Below, one piece after another: positions 29,392-39,194 of a DNA stretch of 64,000 bases. The stretch lies in the NCBI GenBank assembly GCA_013361935.1, contig JABFXC010000022.1:1-64000 (forward strand). The letters are read 5' to 3'. Every line of letters starts with the position of its first letter. Positions within the stretch are counted from its first letter, which is position 1. The translations under genes were made by a program, and so were the position numbers. The notes below the pieces were generated by a model, which had not been told where the DNA came from, made no database searches, and saw only the letters and a list, made by a program, of their open reading frames with translations. Origin of the DNA: Gemmatimonadaceae bacterium. Its GTDB lineage: Bacteria; Gemmatimonadota; Gemmatimonadetes; Gemmatimonadales; Gemmatimonadaceae.

Positions 29392-30657
29392 ATGCGTGTG
29401 TCAGCCGCCCATCCGCCGTCCGCCGCGTCCGAACAGCGCGCGCCCGCCGAGCCGCATCCGCTCGATCTCGTCTCGCTAGGCAAGATCGTCCAGATCCGCG
29501 AGCAGCTCCTCGCGGCCGCGGCCCAGGGGAAGAAGGTCTACCGCCTCGAGTCCGGTGACCCGAGCTTCGCCGTCGCCCCGCACGTGCTCGACGCGATCGA
29601 CGCCGCGGCGCGCGCCGGGAAGACGCATTACGTACCCAACGATGGCATCCCGCAGCTCCGCGAGGCCCTCGCCGCGAAGGTCCGCCGCCAGAACGGTCTC
29701 CAGGGCGTGACGGCGAGCGACATCTACGTCACCAACGGCGCCATGCACGCGCTCTACACCGTGTTCGGCGCGCTCCTCGAGCCCGGCGACGAGGTCATCA
29801 TCCCCGACCCGATGTGGACGGAGGTCGCCGAGAACATCCGCCTCGCCGGCGGCGTCCCCGTCGGCGTCACGCTGAGCGCCGCCGACGACTTCGCCTACAG
29901 CCCGGAGCTCGTCGCCGCGGCGATCACCGCGCGCACCCGCGCGATCTTCGTCAACACGCCGCACAACCCCACCGGTGCGATCCTCCCGCGCGAGACCCTC
30001 GCCGCGATCGCGACCCTCGCCCGCGACCGCGGGCTCTGGATCGTCTCCGACGAAGCGTACGAGGACCTGCTCTTCGGCGACGCGGCGCACGTCTCGATCG
30101 GCTCGCTCCCCGAGGCCGACGCCGAGCACGTCGTCAGCATCTACTCGTTCTCCAAGAGCCACGCGATGAGCGGGCTGCGCGTCGGCTACATCGTCACCCG
30201 CGCCGCGCTGCTGCACGACCGCATCCCGAAGCTCCTGCGCTGCACGATCAACGGCGTCAACAGCCTCGCCCAGTGGGGCGCGCTCGCCGCGGTCACCGGG
30301 TCGCGCGAGCCACTGGCCGCGATGCGCGCCGAGTACGCGAAGCGCCGCGACCTCCTGCTCGGAGCGTTAGGCGGGATCGACGGCGTCCGTCCCTTCGCGC
30401 CACGCGGCGCGTTCTACCTCTGGGTCGAGCTCGACCAGTCGCTCTACGCACGGCTCGGCGTCGAGGACGCGGACGATCTCTCGCGCGCGCTGGCCGAGCA
30501 GGGGATCGGCAGCGCGCCGGGCGACGCCTTCGGCCGCAGCTGCAACGACGCCATCCGCTTCGCCTTCAGCTGCGACACGGAGATGGTCCGCGAGGGCAGC
30601 GCGGCGCTGCGCCGCGTGCTCACCGGCGAGACCCCGCTCGCGCCGCGCGCCGCGTGA
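29392..30657 (+). CDS. Class I/II PLP-dependent aminotransferase (MtnE/glutamine-transaminase-like)
   Basis: A 421-residue fold-type I aminotransferase. Motifs: YRLESGDPSFAVAPHVLDAID, HYVPNDGIPQLREALAAKV, PDPMWTEVAENIRLAGG, VNTPHNPTGAILPRETL (the NPTG loop), VSDEAYEDLLFG (the PLP-binding Asp and Tyr), SIYSFSKSHAMSGLRVGYIV with the PLP lysine in FSKSHAMSGLR, and the substrate Arg near the end (AIRFAFSC). The next gene, a nitrilase-type amidase, starts inside this stop (GTGA). Amidases of that type paired with an aminotransferase are known in methionine salvage, where glutamine-linked transamination of ketomethylthiobutyrate is followed by deamidation. A leader with an intrinsic terminator precedes the gene. 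TTA is used once, in GTTAGGC at 30366. Confidence 0.9.
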   Translation: MRVSAAHPPSAASEQRAPAEPHPLDLVSLGKIVQIREQLLAAAAQGKKVYRLESGDPSFAVAPHVLDAIDAAARAGKTHYVPNDGIPQLREALAAKVRRQNGLQGVTASDIYVTNGAMHALYTVFGALLEPGDEVIIPDPMWTEVAENIRLAGGVPVGVTLSAADDFAYSPELVAAAITARTRAIFVNTPHNPTGAILPRETLAAIATLARDRGLWIVSDEAYEDLLFGDAAHVSIGSLPEADAEHVVSIYSFSKSHAMSGLRVGYIVTRAALLHDRIPKLLRCTINGVNSLAQWGALAAVTGSREPLAAMRAEYAKRRDLLLGALGGIDGVRPFAPRGAFYLWVELDQSLYARLGVEDADDLSRALAEQGIGSAPGDAFGRSCNDAIRFAFSCDTEMVREGSAALRRVLTGETPLAPRAA

Positions 30658-31454
30658 GCGGGTCCGTCACGCTGCGCGTCGCGCTCGGCGAGTACGACTC
30701 CGGGTGGCACGACCCGGAGTCGTCGCTCCGCGGCGCGGAGGCCGTCGTCGAGCGCGCCGCCGCCGGAGGCGCGCGGCTCGTCGTCCTCCCCGAGATGACG
30801 ACCACCGGCTTCACGATGGACGTCGCCCAGGCGACGCCGCTCGACGACGGCCACGCGGGGCGGCTCGCCGCGATCGCCGCCCGGCACGGTGTCTGGCTCG
30901 TCGCCAGCGTCGCCGCGACGGAGCGGAGCGCGGGCACCACGCGCGCGGTCAACGCGGCGATCGCCGCCGATCCGCGCGGGGAGATCCGCGCCGTGTATCG
31001 CAAGCAGAAGCTCTTCGCCTTCGCCGGCGAGCACGAGCACTACCTTCCCGGCGAGGAGCCGGTGATCGTCGGGATCGAGGGCGTCCGCGTCGCGCTCTTC
31101 GTCTGCTACGACCTCCGCTTTCCCGAGCTCTTCCGCGCCGTCGCGCGCGACGTCGACGCCTTCGTCCTCGTCGCCAACTGGCCCGCCGCGCGCCGCGCGC
31201 ACTGGGACACCCTGACCCGCGCTCGCGCCATCGAGAACCAGGCCTTCATGGTCGCGGTGAACCGTGTCGGTCGAGCGGGAGGCATCGACTACGACGGCGG
31301 CTCGGTCGCCTACGACCCCTGGGGCGATCGCCTCGCCGAGCACCGCCGCGCTCCCGGCGACCCGGCGATCGTCGCCCTCGACGCCGCCCGGGTCGCCGAG
31401 GTGCGGAAGAAGTATCCATTCCTCGAGGACATCGGCACGCCGCAGCGGGCGTGA
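30654..31454 (+). CDS. Carbon-nitrogen hydrolase, omega-amidase-like (YafV/Nit2 type)
   Basis: A 266-residue nitrilase-superfamily hydrolase. GTG 30654 overlaps the aminotransferase stop. The catalytic triad is visible: Glu in LVVLPEMTTTGFTMD, Lys in YRKQKLFAFAGEHEHY, and Cys in VALFVCYDLRFPELFR. The P-E-M-x-x-T-G-F-[ST]-M and F-x-F-A-G-E-x-x-x-Y segments are characteristic of the omega-amidase/YafV branch, which hydrolyses alpha-ketoglutaramate-type products left by glutamine transaminases. Coupled translation with the aminotransferase supports that role here. It ends IGTPQRA before a large palindrome, and a citrate synthase gene follows after about 400 bases. Confidence 0.9.
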   Translation: MSGSVTLRVALGEYDSGWHDPESSLRGAEAVVERAAAGGARLVVLPEMTTTGFTMDVAQATPLDDGHAGRLAAIAARHGVWLVASVAATERSAGTTRAVNAAIAADPRGEIRAVYRKQKLFAFAGEHEHYLPGEEPVIVGIEGVRVALFVCYDLRFPELFRAVARDVDAFVLVANWPAARRAHWDTLTRARAIENQAFMVAVNRVGRAGGIDYDGGSVAYDPWGDRLAEHRRAPGDPAIVALDAARVAEVRKKYPFLEDIGTPQRA

Positions 31455-31496
31455 ACCCGCGACGCCCGCGGCTCGGCTGCGGGCTCGGCGCGCGCG

Positions 31497-31680
31497 CCGT
31501 GCGCAGGGCCTCCGGGACTGAAGAAGATCCACCCCTTTCGCGGGAGAGGTCGGGAGGCTGGGAGATCTCTCCTGGAGTCGTAATTGGATCTCCGCCGCTG
31601 ATCCCTCCCGTTCTCCCGGACTCCCCGCGAAAGGCAGAGATCTCGGACCGTCGGAGGGCCCACGCACGGCGCGCCGGCGC
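31497..31680. repeat. Family C large nested palindrome, copy 2
   Basis: Arms GCCGTGCGCAGGGCCTCCG near 31497 and CGGAGGGCCCACGCACGGC near 31655 pair imperfectly; CCTTTCGCGGGAGAGG near 31535 pairs with CTCCCCGCGAAAGG near 31618. The centre is AT-containing (GTAATTGGAT). It shares CCCCGCGAAAGGCAGAGATC with copy 1 at 9795-10030. It lies in the 396-base gap between amidase and citrate synthase genes, which otherwise holds only the 5' flank of the latter. Confidence 0.65.
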
Positions 31681-31850
31681 CGACCCGACCGGGCCGACGG
31701 CGGCTCCCCGACTCCCTGCGCTCCCGCTCCCAGGATAGATTGAACGAGCCGCGCACGGAGGTTGCGACGCGGTGGACTCTCGGCGAGGACGACGAGGGGA
31801 AAGCGGCGCCGGTCGAGAGCGACGCCGCGGCAACTGCCACGGAGAAAGGC

Positions 31851-33203
<1,353 letters not shown>

Positions 33204-33210
33204 CACTTCG

Positions 33211-33275
33211 GGGGCCAGGGGCCAGCCGGAAGGAACTGCGTCAACCGCCGTTCCTTACGCCTGGCCCCTGGCCCC
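33211..33275. repeat. Family B palindrome, copy 3
   Basis: GGGGCCAGGGGCCAG (33211-33225) pairs exactly with CTGGCCCCTGGCCCC (33261-33275); inside lie GGAAGGAACTGCGTCAACCGC and GTTCCTTA. The core GGAACTGCGTCAACCGC is identical to copy 1 at 24377-24418. The right arm overlaps the end of the mutY frame (stop at 33255), so the hairpin reaches into coding sequence. Confidence 0.75.
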
Positions 33276-33983
33276 TTTCGGGACCTGCGCGCTCGCGCAG
33301 ACCGCGCGCACCGGGCACTCCCCGCATCTCGCCACTCTCGCCGTGCACACTAGCGCCCCCAGCTCCATCAGCGCCTGGTTGTGCGTCCACGTCGCGCTCC
33401 CCGTCCGCGGCAGCCCCTGCTCGGCGATCCGCCAGATCACGGTGAGATCGCGCGGCCGCTTCGGCGACAGATGCGGCGCGAACACCCGTGAGAGCACTCG
33501 CGCGACGTTCGTGTCCACCAGCGCCGCCCGCTTTCCGTAGGCGAACGACGCGACCGCGCCCGCCGTGTACGCGCCGATCCCCGGGAGCGCGCGCAGCTCG
33601 TGCGGCTCGGCGGGGAGCTTCGCCCGCGGACGGCGGCCGTCGCTCGTGACGTGCGCGGCCAGCTTGTGGAGGTTGCGCGCCCGCGCGTAGTAGCCGAGCC
33701 CCGACCACGCCTCCATGACGCGCTCCGGCGTCGCGCGCGCGACGTGACCCAGCGACGGAAAAGTCCTCAGGAACTCGTGATACTTCGGCACGACCCGCGA
33801 CACCTGCGTCTGCTGGAGCATCAGCTCGGAGACGAGGATGCGGTACGCGTCGCGCGTCCGCCGCCAGGGAAGATCGCGCGCCGAGCGCCGGTACCAGGCG
33901 CGCAGCCGGCGGCCGAAGTCGCTCAGCGCGCGTGCATCGAGCGCGGGGTCGGCGCCCCGGCGCGCGTCAGCGGAACGCGGCAC
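33255..33983 (-). CDS. mutY: A/G-specific adenine DNA glycosylase, short form without C-terminal NUDIX-like domain
   Basis: A 242-residue glycosylase that removes adenine opposite 8-oxoguanine. The six-helix core begins LPWRRTRDAYRILVSELMLQQTQV with catalytic Glu 53. The helix-hairpin-helix (ELRALPGIGAYTAGAVASFAYG) is followed by the catalytic Asp in ALVDTNVARVL. The iron-sulfur loop has four cysteines in the pattern C-x6-C-x2-C-x5-C (C213, C220, C223, C229). The protein stops 13 residues after the last Cys, so the domain that checks 8-oxoguanine in longer MutY proteins is missing. It may be an older-type or partial-function enzyme. It starts four bases after the stop of the NiCoT-like gene, implying an operon. 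Confidence 0.9.
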   Translation of the reverse strand: MPRSADARRGADPALDARALSDFGRRLRAWYRRSARDLPWRRTRDAYRILVSELMLQQTQVSRVVPKYHEFLRTFPSLGHVARATPERVMEAWSGLGYYARARNLHKLAAHVTSDGRRPRAKLPAEPHELRALPGIGAYTAGAVASFAYGKRAALVDTNVARVLSRVFAPHLSPKRPRDLTVIWRIAEQGLPRTGSATWTHNQALMELGALVCTARVARCGECPVRAVCASAQVPKGARGQA

Positions 33984-33986
33984 CGC

Positions 33987-34631
33987 CTAACGCGGCGTCC
34001 ACACCGGCGCGCCGGTGAACAGCCCGTCGACGAAGCCGATGCGGTGTGCGAGCCAGAGGCCGAAGCCGATGCTCGCCATCCCGGCGGCGAAGCGGAGCAC
34101 GTGCCGCGCCCGATCCATCCGCCGCGCGAGGTACACCGAGGGCAGCGCGATCGCCAGCGTCACGACGACCATCCCGGCGATCGTCCCGATCCCGAAGAGG
34201 ACGAGATAGGCCGCGGCGAGGCGCGGGCTCGCGATCAGCGGCAGCGCGAGCAGCGTGAACGCCGCCGATCCGGCCATCCCGTGAACCGTCCCGACGATCA
34301 GCGGCCGCGCCGTGCTGTCGGCGACGCGCTCGCTCCGCGGACCGCCGACCACGTTCACGATGCCGAGCGCCACCAGCATCACCGCGACGAGCAGCTCGAG
34401 GGAGAGTCCGAGCCACGCGGGCATCGCGAGCTTCAGCGCGATCATCACGCCTCCCACCGCGAGGAGCGTCAGCGTGTGACCGAGCCCCCACAGGGCGCCG
34501 ACCCCGGCCGCCCTGCCTAACGCGCGCTGCCGGCTGACGATCGTCGTCACCGCGATGACGTGATCGGCGTCCGTCGCGTGGCGCATGCCGAGCAGGAAGC
34601 TGATCGCGAGGACGCCGAGGGAGGTGAGCAT
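33987..34631 (-). CDS. NiCoT-like nickel/cobalt permease family membrane protein
   Basis: A 214-residue membrane protein with about six hydrophobic helices. The first helix carries GMRHATDADHVIAV, the H-x4-D-H signature of NiCoT-type transporters (His 19 to His 25 region), and the second has GALWGLGHTLTLLAVG, a partner motif with its own His. Members of this broad family (NiCoT, HupE/UreJ, NicO) move Ni2+ or Co2+ or sit next to urease and hydrogenase genes; no such genes lie here. The short length and lack of the long cytoplasmic loop make the exact substrate unclear. It reads through into mutY (gap of 3 bases). TTA and TAG occur in GTTAGGC motifs at 34515 and 33985. Confidence 0.78.
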   Translation of the reverse strand: MLTSLGVLAISFLLGMRHATDADHVIAVTTIVSRQRALGRAAGVGALWGLGHTLTLLAVGGVMIALKLAMPAWLGLSLELLVAVMLVALGIVNVVGGPRSERVADSTARPLIVGTVHGMAGSAAFTLLALPLIASPRLAAAYLVLFGIGTIAGMVVVTLAIALPSVYLARRMDRARHVLRFAAGMASIGFGLWLAHRIGFVDGLFTGAPVWTPR

Positions 34632-34799
34632 CGGGCGTGGAATCTATCGGTGCGCCCCCAGGCGAAGAACCATCTCCCGGTGTCCCGCATCACTCGGCTG
34701 ACGAACCGGGTCGGGCAGAATAAACGGATACAGGGCAGAATGACCGTTTTGTCACGATGTGATGTACGACAAGTCGTTGCCGTTGAATGACTTATAAGC

Positions 34800-34814
34800 G
34801 GGCACTTCACTTGC
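34800..34814 (+). promoter_or_regulatory. Candidate sigma-54 (-24/-12) promoter of the pilin operon
   Basis: GGGCACTTCACTTGC matches the -24/-12 consensus TGGCACG-N4-TTGC at all core positions except the first T and one G; the GG and GC dinucleotides have the required spacing. The direct repeat GGGCAGAAT occurs upstream at 34713 and 34733 (20 bp apart), a possible activator site. The gap 34632-34957 is visibly less GC-rich than the rest of the window. The first pilin gene starts at 34958. Confidence 0.45.
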
Positions 34815-34957
34815 TTGGATTAAGGCGCGGTAATGATCGTCGCATCCCTGCCTCCTCGTCGGGCGGCCGGGGCTGTGATCGAATCGCGACCGGCTCGTCC
34901 CTTTGATGAAGAATTCGTAATCAACGCGGCTCACAAGCGACCGCCGGAGATCCAGTC

Positions 34958-35416
34958 ATGCGCAGGCAGGGGTTCACCCTCGTCGAGATGCTGCTCGTCA
35001 TCGTCTTCCTCGGGCTCATCAGCGCGATCGCGTATCCGCGTCTGAAGGCGCCCGCGGCGGGACTGAGCGTGCGGGCCGCGCTCCAGCAGACGAACGAGAT
35101 GCTCGTCGTCGCGCGCACCTCCGCGGTCCAGTCCGGGGCCGAGACGCGCTTCATCCGCAGCGGGAACGTCGTGCGCACCGTGATGGACTCGAGCGGCACC
35201 TGGATCACCCTCGCCGCCCGCGATCTCTACACGCTGCACGGCGTGACGGTCGCGATCAGCGGCACCGCGCCCAAGGACACGATCCGCTTCGACGCGCGTG
35301 GCATCGCGATCGGCCTCACCGCGTCCGAGACGATCAAGTTCATCAACCTGACCGCCGTCGACTCCGTCTGCGTGACGCGGGTCGGCAAGGTCACCCGTGG
35401 GGGATGTCCGTCATGA
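34958..35416 (+). CDS. GspH/FimT-type minor pseudopilin
   Basis: A 152-residue prepilin-like protein. The N terminus MRRQGFTLVEMLLVIVFLGLISAIAYPRLKAP has the prepilin peptidase site G/FTLVE with Glu at +5 and a hydrophobic stalk helix. The rest is a small globular domain (SGTWITLAARDLYTL, DTIRFDARGIAIGLTASETIKF, and a Cys pair, VCVTRVGKVTRGGC, near the end) that matches the GspH/FimT fold. It is the first gene of a tightly packed minor pilin cluster: the PilV-like start overlaps its stop. Such proteins sit at the tip of type IV pili or pseudopili and prime assembly. The major pilin and motor genes are not in the window. Confidence 0.9.
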   Translation: MRRQGFTLVEMLLVIVFLGLISAIAYPRLKAPAAGLSVRAALQQTNEMLVVARTSAVQSGAETRFIRSGNVVRTVMDSSGTWITLAARDLYTLHGVTVAISGTAPKDTIRFDARGIAIGLTASETIKFINLTAVDSVCVTRVGKVTRGGCPS

Positions 35417-35793
35417 GCACACGCACGATCTCACCCGATCGCGCCCCCGCTCCGTCGCGTGGCGGCTTCACCATCGTGGAGCTGATGGTCGCGATGATGG
35501 TCTTCGGCATCGGCGTCCTCGGTCTCGCCGCCACGACGGCGACCGTCACTCGCCTCATGGGGAGCGCGTCGCGCCAGACGCTGGCGGCCGCGATCGCGCA
35601 GTCGCGCATCGAGAAGCTCCGCGGGACCGCCTGCGCGTCGCTCGCCAGCGGGTCGGACACGGTCCGCGGCATCACGAGCACCTGGACGGTCACCACCGCC
35701 ACGCGCGGGGTGAGCATCTCCGAGACGGTCAGCTTTCCGACTGCGCGGGGCACCACCCGCACGCGCGTCTACAACACGATGATCACATGCTGA
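35413..35793 (+). CDS. PilV-type minor pilin
   Basis: A 126-residue prepilin-like protein. The leader SRGGFTIVELMVAMMVFGIGVLGLAATTATVTRL has the peptidase site G/FTIVE and the G-I-G-V-L-G-L segment that is the hallmark of PilV-type proteins. The leader is unusually long (18-19 residues before the cleavage site). ATG 35413 overlaps the upstream stop (ATGA) and has a G-run 9 bases upstream; ATG 35404 is possible. The C-terminal domain contains two Cys (TACAS and the final C). It follows FimT/GspH and overlaps the PilW-like start by seven bases. Confidence 0.88.
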   Translation: MSTRTISPDRAPAPSRGGFTIVELMVAMMVFGIGVLGLAATTATVTRLMGSASRQTLAAAIAQSRIEKLRGTACASLASGSDTVRGITSTWTVTTATRGVSISETVSFPTARGTTRTRVYNTMITC

Positions 35794-36695
35794 GCGCGTC
35801 GCTCTTCCGTCGCGCCCGCCGCGGCACGACCCTCGTCGAGCTCCTCGTCGTCCTGACGATCTTCGGGCTCATCGGCAGCGTGATCATGCGCGTCCTGATC
35901 CGTCAGCAGCGCTTCTACTCGCGCGCCGCCGAGATCACGACGATGCACGGGAACACCCGCGAGATCGCCGCGCTGCTTCCCTCCGACCTGCGCGGGCTTT
36001 CGAGCGGCGGGGGGGACATCTACGCGATGAGCGACTCCTCGATCGATTTCCGCATCCCCACCGGGAGCTCCGTCATCTGCAAGATCGGCATCGGGCTCGT
36101 GACGATCCCGCCGACGACGACGGCGTCGCGCAGCTCGGTGACGAGCTGGATGAGCGCTCCGCAGCTGGGCGACTCGGTGCTCATCTACGATGAGGGCGCG
36201 ACGACGTCGGTGACCGACGATGGGTGGAATCGCTACAGGGTGACGGCCGCGCTCGCGGCGGGATCCTGTCCGAACACCACGGGGTTCACCGCGACCTCCG
36301 CCGAGGCGGCGGCCGGCTATACCCTCACTCTCTCGGCGAGCCCGCCGGCGACGAGCCCCGCGGGCTCGGTCATCCGCTTCTTCCGTCACGCGCACTACAG
36401 CTTCTACAGGACGAGCAACGGCGACTCGTACCTCGGCTACTACGACTGCCCGGGCGGGACGTGCTCCTCGATCACGCCGGTGAGCGGTCCGTTCAAGCCG
36501 TACGCCGCATCCGGGAGCGGGATCCAGTTCGTCTATTACGACTCGACCGGCGCAGTGACGACGATCCCCGCCAACGTGGCGCGGATCGACGTGACGGTAC
36601 GGGCGACGACCAATCCCGTGAGCCTCGGCGACGCGGCCCGCGTCGCGTACGTCGACTCGCTCGTGTTCAGCACGGCGCTGCGCAACCGCAAGTGA
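35787..36695 (+). CDS. PilW-type minor pilin
   Basis: A 302-residue prepilin-like protein whose ATG at 35787 overlaps the PilV-like stop by seven bases. The start MLSASLFRRARRGTTLVELLVVLTIFGLIGSVIMRVLI holds a peptidase site of the G/TTLVE type: Thr instead of Phe at +1, with Glu at +5 kept. The globular part is long and rich in Ser/Thr, with paired cysteines (CPNTTGF, YYDCPGGTC) likely forming disulfides. Size and position correspond to PilW, a minor pilin of type IV pili that promotes fibre stability. The frame is well supported by codon choice, and no stop lies between the leader and the end. Confidence 0.85.
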   Translation: MLSASLFRRARRGTTLVELLVVLTIFGLIGSVIMRVLIRQQRFYSRAAEITTMHGNTREIAALLPSDLRGLSSGGGDIYAMSDSSIDFRIPTGSSVICKIGIGLVTIPPTTTASRSSVTSWMSAPQLGDSVLIYDEGATTSVTDDGWNRYRVTAALAAGSCPNTTGFTATSAEAAAGYTLTLSASPPATSPAGSVIRFFRHAHYSFYRTSNGDSYLGYYDCPGGTCSSITPVSGPFKPYAASGSGIQFVYYDSTGAVTTIPANVARIDVTVRATTNPVSLGDAARVAYVDSLVFSTALRNRK

Positions 36696-36709
36696 CCGGA
36701 GACATGGCC

Positions 36710-37843
36710 ATGAAGATCGCTCGCAATCGGAAGGGGATCGCGCTCGGGGTCGTGCTCATGGCGATCTTCGTGATCACCCTGCTCATCCTCGGCGCCTACT
36801 TCACGAACATCCAGGAGTACCGCCTCGGCAACAACTCGCTCCTGCAGACGCGGGCGATGTCGTCGGCCGACTACGGTCACGCCGTCGTGTACCAGACCTG
36901 GGACAAGAGCTGGAACACCTTCAAGAACGGCACGACCTTCGTGCGCGCCTACACCCCCGGCGACGGGGGAATCGACACGGTGCGCATCACGAAGCTGAAC
37001 AACCTGTCGTTCCTCGTCGTCTCCGAGGGACGCGCCGGCGGCGGCATGCGGTCGGGGGCACGTCGGCGCGCGGGGATGCTCCTCCGGCTGAACATGCCGA
37101 CGATCAACATCCGCGCGGCGATCATGACCAGCGGCAACCTGACCATCGGCGGCTCGACGGCGCTCAGCGGGAAGGACAGCGTGCCCGCGGGGTGGAGCTG
37201 TCCGCCGGCCGGTGCGCCGGTCGCGGGCGCGATCGTCCCCAAGGCGAGCAACTTCAGCTACGGCGGCTCGTGCAAGGCGATGTCCTGCATCGCCGGCACG
37301 CCGCTGCTGGACACGACCAAGGTCGCCTCCGATACCAACAGCTACTTCAACTACGGCAGCCTCCACTGGTCGGACATGGTCGCCATGGCCGACAAGCAGG
37401 TGACCGGCACCCAGACCAACGTCGGTCCGTCGACCTCCGCGGGCGCGTGCCGCACCGCCGACAACAAGAACTGGGGCGACCCGAACCGCGCGGTGCCGGC
37501 GGGACTCTGCGAGAGCTACTTCCCGATCGTCTACTCGCCGGGAGATCTCTCCATCAACGGCAACGTGGGGCAGGGGATCCTGCTCGTGAACGGAAATCTC
37601 TCCATCCAGGGAAACTTCACCTTCGACGGACCGGTGATCGTCCGCGGCACGGTGAAGCTCACGGGGACGGGAAACCACATCAACGGGGCCGTGCTCGCGG
37701 CGAACGTCATCGACAGCACCGCGACGAGCTCGATGACCGGAAACTCCGCCATCCAGTACTCGAGCTGTGCGAACGCGCAGGCGCTGCTGCGTACCGCGCT
37801 TCCCACGAAGGCGCCGCAGCGGGGCTGGGCGGAGATGTTCTAG
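36710..37843 (+). CDS. PilX-type minor pilin with beta-helix-like C-terminal domain
   Basis: A 377-residue protein. ATG 36710 is preferred (GGAG seven bases upstream); ATG 36704 is in frame. The leader MKIARNRKGIALGVVLMAIFVITLLILGAYFTNIQEYRLGNN is PilX-like: G/IALGVVL with no Glu at +5, followed by the hydrophobic helix and a Glu further on. The last 120 residues show short repeated strands with Gly/Asn turns (DLSINGNVGQGILLVNGNLSIQGNFTFDGPVIVRGTVKLTGTGNHING), a right-handed beta-helix style as in polymer-forming or bactofilin-like domains. Five or more Cys may form disulfides. This tail could be an adhesin or surface tip. No neighbour gene downstream is co-directional. Confidence 0.82.
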   Translation: MKIARNRKGIALGVVLMAIFVITLLILGAYFTNIQEYRLGNNSLLQTRAMSSADYGHAVVYQTWDKSWNTFKNGTTFVRAYTPGDGGIDTVRITKLNNLSFLVVSEGRAGGGMRSGARRRAGMLLRLNMPTINIRAAIMTSGNLTIGGSTALSGKDSVPAGWSCPPAGAPVAGAIVPKASNFSYGGSCKAMSCIAGTPLLDTTKVASDTNSYFNYGSLHWSDMVAMADKQVTGTQTNVGPSTSAGACRTADNKNWGDPNRAVPAGLCESYFPIVYSPGDLSINGNVGQGILLVNGNLSIQGNFTFDGPVIVRGTVKLTGTGNHINGAVLAANVIDSTATSSMTGNSAIQYSSCANAQALLRTALPTKAPQRGWAEMF

Positions 37844-37862
37844 CGCGCGGGCGCGCGGCCCG

Positions 37863-39149
37863 TCATGAGACGCGCTTCGTCTTCCGCTTGAGGAAGTCCA
37901 TGAGGATGAACTGGCCGAGCGTCATCGTCGTCGTGAAGTAGGCCTTGCCGCGGGCGATCTCGCTGACGCGCTTCACGAACTCGACCAGCGCCCGGTCGCG
38001 GGCGAGCATGAAGGTGTTGATGACGATCCCGCTCTGCCGGCAGCGGGCGACCTCCTTCAGCGTCTCGGCGATGACGCCGGCGTCGAGCCCGAAGGAGTTC
38101 TTGTAGATCTGGCCGTTAGGCAGCGTCAGCGCGCTCGGCTTCCCGTCGGTGATCATGATGATCTGGCGCATGTCCTTCTTCTGCGCGAGCAGGAGGCGGC
38201 GGGCCAGCTTCAGCCCTTCGGCGGTGTTCGTGTGATACGGCCCCACCTGCGCCCCGGCGAGCGCGCCCATCGGAATCTCCTCGGCCCCGTCGTGGAAGAG
38301 GACGACCTTGATCGTGTCGCCGGGGAACTGCGTGCGGATGAGGTGCGTGAGGGCGAGCGCGACCTTCTTCGCCGGGGTGAAGCGGTCCTCCCCGTAGAGG
38401 ATCATCGAGTGCGAGCAGTCGAGCATCAGCACGGTGGCGCAGCTCGACCGGTACTCCGCCTGACGGACCATCAGGTCGCCGTAGTCGATGTCCATCGGGA
38501 CGGCGAGGGAGCCGGTGCGCTGCAGCGATGCCTTCAGCGTGGCGATCACGTCGAGGTTCATCGTGTCGCCGAACTCGTACTCCTTCACGTCGCCGTCCGA
38601 CTCGATCCCCGTCGCGAGGAAAGGGGTGTCGTGGCTCCCGGCGCTCGACTTGCCTAACGATCCGAGCAGCGACCGCAGGGTGCGGTAGCCGAGGAAGTCG
38701 ATCGCCTTGTCGGTGAGGTTGAACTGGACGTCCTTCGCCGCCGCCTGGGCGAGCGAGCCGGGCCCCGTCACCGGCTGGTGCCCCGCCGGCACCTGCGGCG
38801 CGTTCCCGACGTTGAGAAATCCCTCCTCCATCAGCCGCTGCACGAGCTGGTCGAGGAGCGCGGCGAGCTTCGCCTGCCCGTCGGGATCTCCGTCGGCGTC
38901 GCCGCGCAGCGCCTCGAGCATCTCCGGGGTGAACTGCCCGCTCTCGATCAGGGCGTCGAGGATCGCCCGCTTCAGCGCGTCGAGCGATCGGTCGCCCTCC
39001 TCGTTGAAGTCGTTCCACCCGAACGACGAGCTCTGCCCGCCGGCGAACCCCGACTGCAGCAGGAAGTCGGCGAGCTTGTCGAGCAGCGCCTGGAGATCGA
39101 CGGCATCCGCCATCTCCGGCGAGAACTTCGTGTAGGTATGGAATTTCAT
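37863..39149 (-). CDS. VWA-domain protein, partner type of AAA/MoxR chaperones
   Basis: A 428-residue protein; ATG 39149 opens [35 protein letters not shown]. The N-terminal half is helical and acidic with [26 protein letters not shown]. The C-terminal von Willebrand A domain (about residues 225-420) has a MIDAS site: DCSHSM (D-x-S-x-S variant with Cys and His), a Thr in YHTNTAEGL, and ITDGKPS. It matches the VWA proteins that pair with Mg-chelatase-like AAA ATPases. Such an ATPase lies at 42129-43604 on the same strand, about 3 kb away, separated by the MFS gene and kinase genes. It lies downstream of a large palindrome region (39195-39550). Two GTTAGGC motifs fall in this gene. Confidence 0.85.
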   Translation of the reverse strand: MKFHTYTKFSPEMADAVDLQALLDKLADFLLQSGFAGGQSSSFGWNDFNEEGDRSLDALKRAILDALIESGQFTPEMLEALRGDADGDPDGQAKLAALLDQLVQRLMEEGFLNVGNAPQVPAGHQPVTGPGSLAQAAAKDVQFNLTDKAIDFLGYRTLRSLLGSLGKSSAGSHDTPFLATGIESDGDVKEYEFGDTMNLDVIATLKASLQRTGSLAVPMDIDYGDLMVRQAEYRSSCATVLMLDCSHSMILYGEDRFTPAKKVALALTHLIRTQFPGDTIKVVLFHDGAEEIPMGALAGAQVGPYHTNTAEGLKLARRLLLAQKKDMRQIIMITDGKPSALTLPNGQIYKNSFGLDAGVIAETLKEVARCRQSGIVINTFMLARDRALVEFVKRVSEIARGKAYFTTTMTLGQFILMDFLKRKTKRVS

Positions 39150-39194
39150 CTTCCGGCCTCGCTTCGACTCTCCGTTGAGAATATGAAGGGGACC

